Source: Caryophanales bacterium UBA3210 (GTDB lineage: Bacteria > Bacillota_I > Bacilli_A > RFN20 > CAG-449). Taken from it: 25,080 bases of DNA. A program made the position numbers and the translations under genes. The stretch's first letter is position 1. Each line of letters starts with the position of its first letter. The notes under the pieces were generated by a model. The model was given only the letters and a program-made list of their open reading frames with translations. It had not been told where the DNA came from and ran no database searches. The stretch is from assembly GCA_002363635.1 (NCBI GenBank), contig DEWM01000015.1, forward strand, positions 1 to 25,080, in the 5' to 3' direction. Shown one piece after another: positions 24,574 to 25,080 of this stretch.

Positions 24574-24587
24574 AACAAATCTCTCCT

Positions 24588-24602
24588 TTGTTATCATTCT
24601 AA
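24588..24602 (-). promoter_or_regulatory. PerR/Fur-like box ahead of the peroxidase gene
   Basis: Read on the + strand as TTGTTATCATTCTAA; about 11 of 14 positions fit the PerR 7-1-7 consensus by eye. Twelve bases are identical to 200-211 ahead of the lipoprotein gene. On the minus strand it contains TAGAAT, a possible -10. Confidence 0.42.
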
Positions 24603-24621
24603 TATTAAACAAAATATTGAT

Positions 24622-24663
24622 TTGTGTGAAAGTCACAAAAAAAGGAGTTAAGACTTCACACAA
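24622..24663. repeat. Long inverted repeat between the peroxidase and ATPase genes
   Basis: TTGTGTGAA-A-GTC (24622-24634) pairs with GACTTCACACAA (24652-24663), twelve pairs with one bulged A and a 17-base loop. A smaller palindrome TGTGA-AAG-TCACA (24625-24637) is nested in the left arm. On the minus strand the loop holds seven T. It may be an operator with three half-sites or a regulatory hairpin. Confidence 0.5.
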
Positions 24664-24761
24664 GATTATCTTCTATATCGTTCAATATCTTTCTCAGAAA
24701 TTTGGTGTAATATTTACGGAAAATATGCAATGCAACTGCAAATTTTAAGAGAGTGGTAAAC

Positions 24762-25080
24762 ATGATAAATAGAAGAATTGTTGAAACTATTAAGGATGCA
24801 ATTAAACATTATCCAGTTGTTTTACTGACAGGTCCAAGACAAATTGGTAAGTCTACATTACTATATGAGTGGATTAAAGGGGATACTTATTCATATGTTA
24901 GTCTAGACGATAAGTTAGAATTGGCTATAGCTAAGTCTGATCCTAAAACTTTTTTATCCATACATAAAGCTCCATTAATCATCGATAAAGCTCAAAAGGC
25001 ACCAGAATTGTTTCCTGTTATTGAAAAGAATGTTAACGAATCAAGATTGAAACTTGGTAATAAGGAAAGTAATGGAATGT
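24762..25080 (+). CDS. AAA-type ATPase (DUF4143 group), N-terminal part, cut by window edge
   Basis: The first 106 codons of a gene running off the window. After a basic start comes Walker A GPRQIGKST (24-32), then VSLDDKLELAIAKSDPKTFL (46-65) and a Walker B-like LIIDKAQKAPELFP (72-85). This order is typical of the orphan AAA ATPases with a C-terminal DUF4143 and nuclease-like domain, common in gut bacteria and of unknown role. The usual Walker B Asp-Glu is Asp-Lys here (Asp75-Lys76), so hydrolysis may be lost or the gene may be decaying. The ribosome site (GAGTGG) is modest. An accessory gene is likely. Confidence 0.8.
   Translation, partial: MINRRIVETIKDAIKHYPVVLLTGPRQIGKSTLLYEWIKGDTYSYVSLDDKLELAIAKSDPKTFLSIHKAPLIIDKAQKAPELFPVIEKNVNESRLKLGNKESNGM

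Overview
The window looks like a chromosomal segment of a low-GC Gram-positive bacterium of class Bacilli, possibly a gut-type, Mollicutes-adjacent or Erysipelotrichia-like lineage. This rests on very AT-rich DNA, strong AGGAGG ribosome sites, sigma-A promoters, CIRCE heat-shock operators, AddAB-type recombination genes, zinc-type L32, a Firmicutes-style lipoprotein and a CcpA/LacI-like regulator. The lineage is inferred and I cannot name a species. The standard genetic code fits: no gene needs UGA read as Trp. Yet none of the 24 coding ends visible here uses TGA as stop (19 TAA, 5 TAG).

Layout. 1-1260: start of a lipoprotein gene (-), a 66-residue unknown protein (+), a nitroreductase (-), and a 10-codon micro-ORF candidate. 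1263-2246: WYL-domain regulator (+). 8530-2276 (-): one operon, addB-addA-plsC, with overlapping ends. 9670-8675 (-): LacI/CcpA-type regulator with a strong promoter nested in palindromes. 11441-9849 (-): lipid kinase and deoC, abutting. 11753-11577 (-): rpmF. 13207-11859 (-): chorismate mutase and DAHP synthase. 16134-13313 (-): rsmE, an unrecognised gene and mtaB, all overlapping. 18792-16234 (-): clpB with two CIRCE operators. 18941-19016: tRNA-Thr(CGT). 19415-19062 (-): YccF-like membrane protein. 19561-21973 (+): HAD-family protein and a CrtN/CrtI-like FAD oxidoreductase. 22652 back to 23038 (-): 30-codon leader-like ORF, terminator, 76-residue unknown protein, upp. 23979-23122 (-): TrxB-like flavoprotein. 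24573-24025 (-): glutathione-peroxidase-family peroxidase. 24762 to the edge (+): AAA-type ATPase, cut by the window.

Most of the window is ordinary housekeeping DNA packed tightly. Convergent genes share bidirectional terminators that overlap their stop codons (524-545, 2252-2283, 21978-22005). There is no gap above 300 bp without a gene, no CRISPR array, no insertion sequence and no rRNA.

The points most worth a second look are: a possible translation-coupled attenuator ahead of upp; a thioredoxin-reductase-like protein without the usual NADPH-binding motifs; a shared 12-bp PerR/Fur-like sequence ahead of the peroxidase gene and the lipoprotein gene; and an unrecognised gene locked between two RNA-modification genes. 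I did not find a convincing new multi-gene defence or mobile system.
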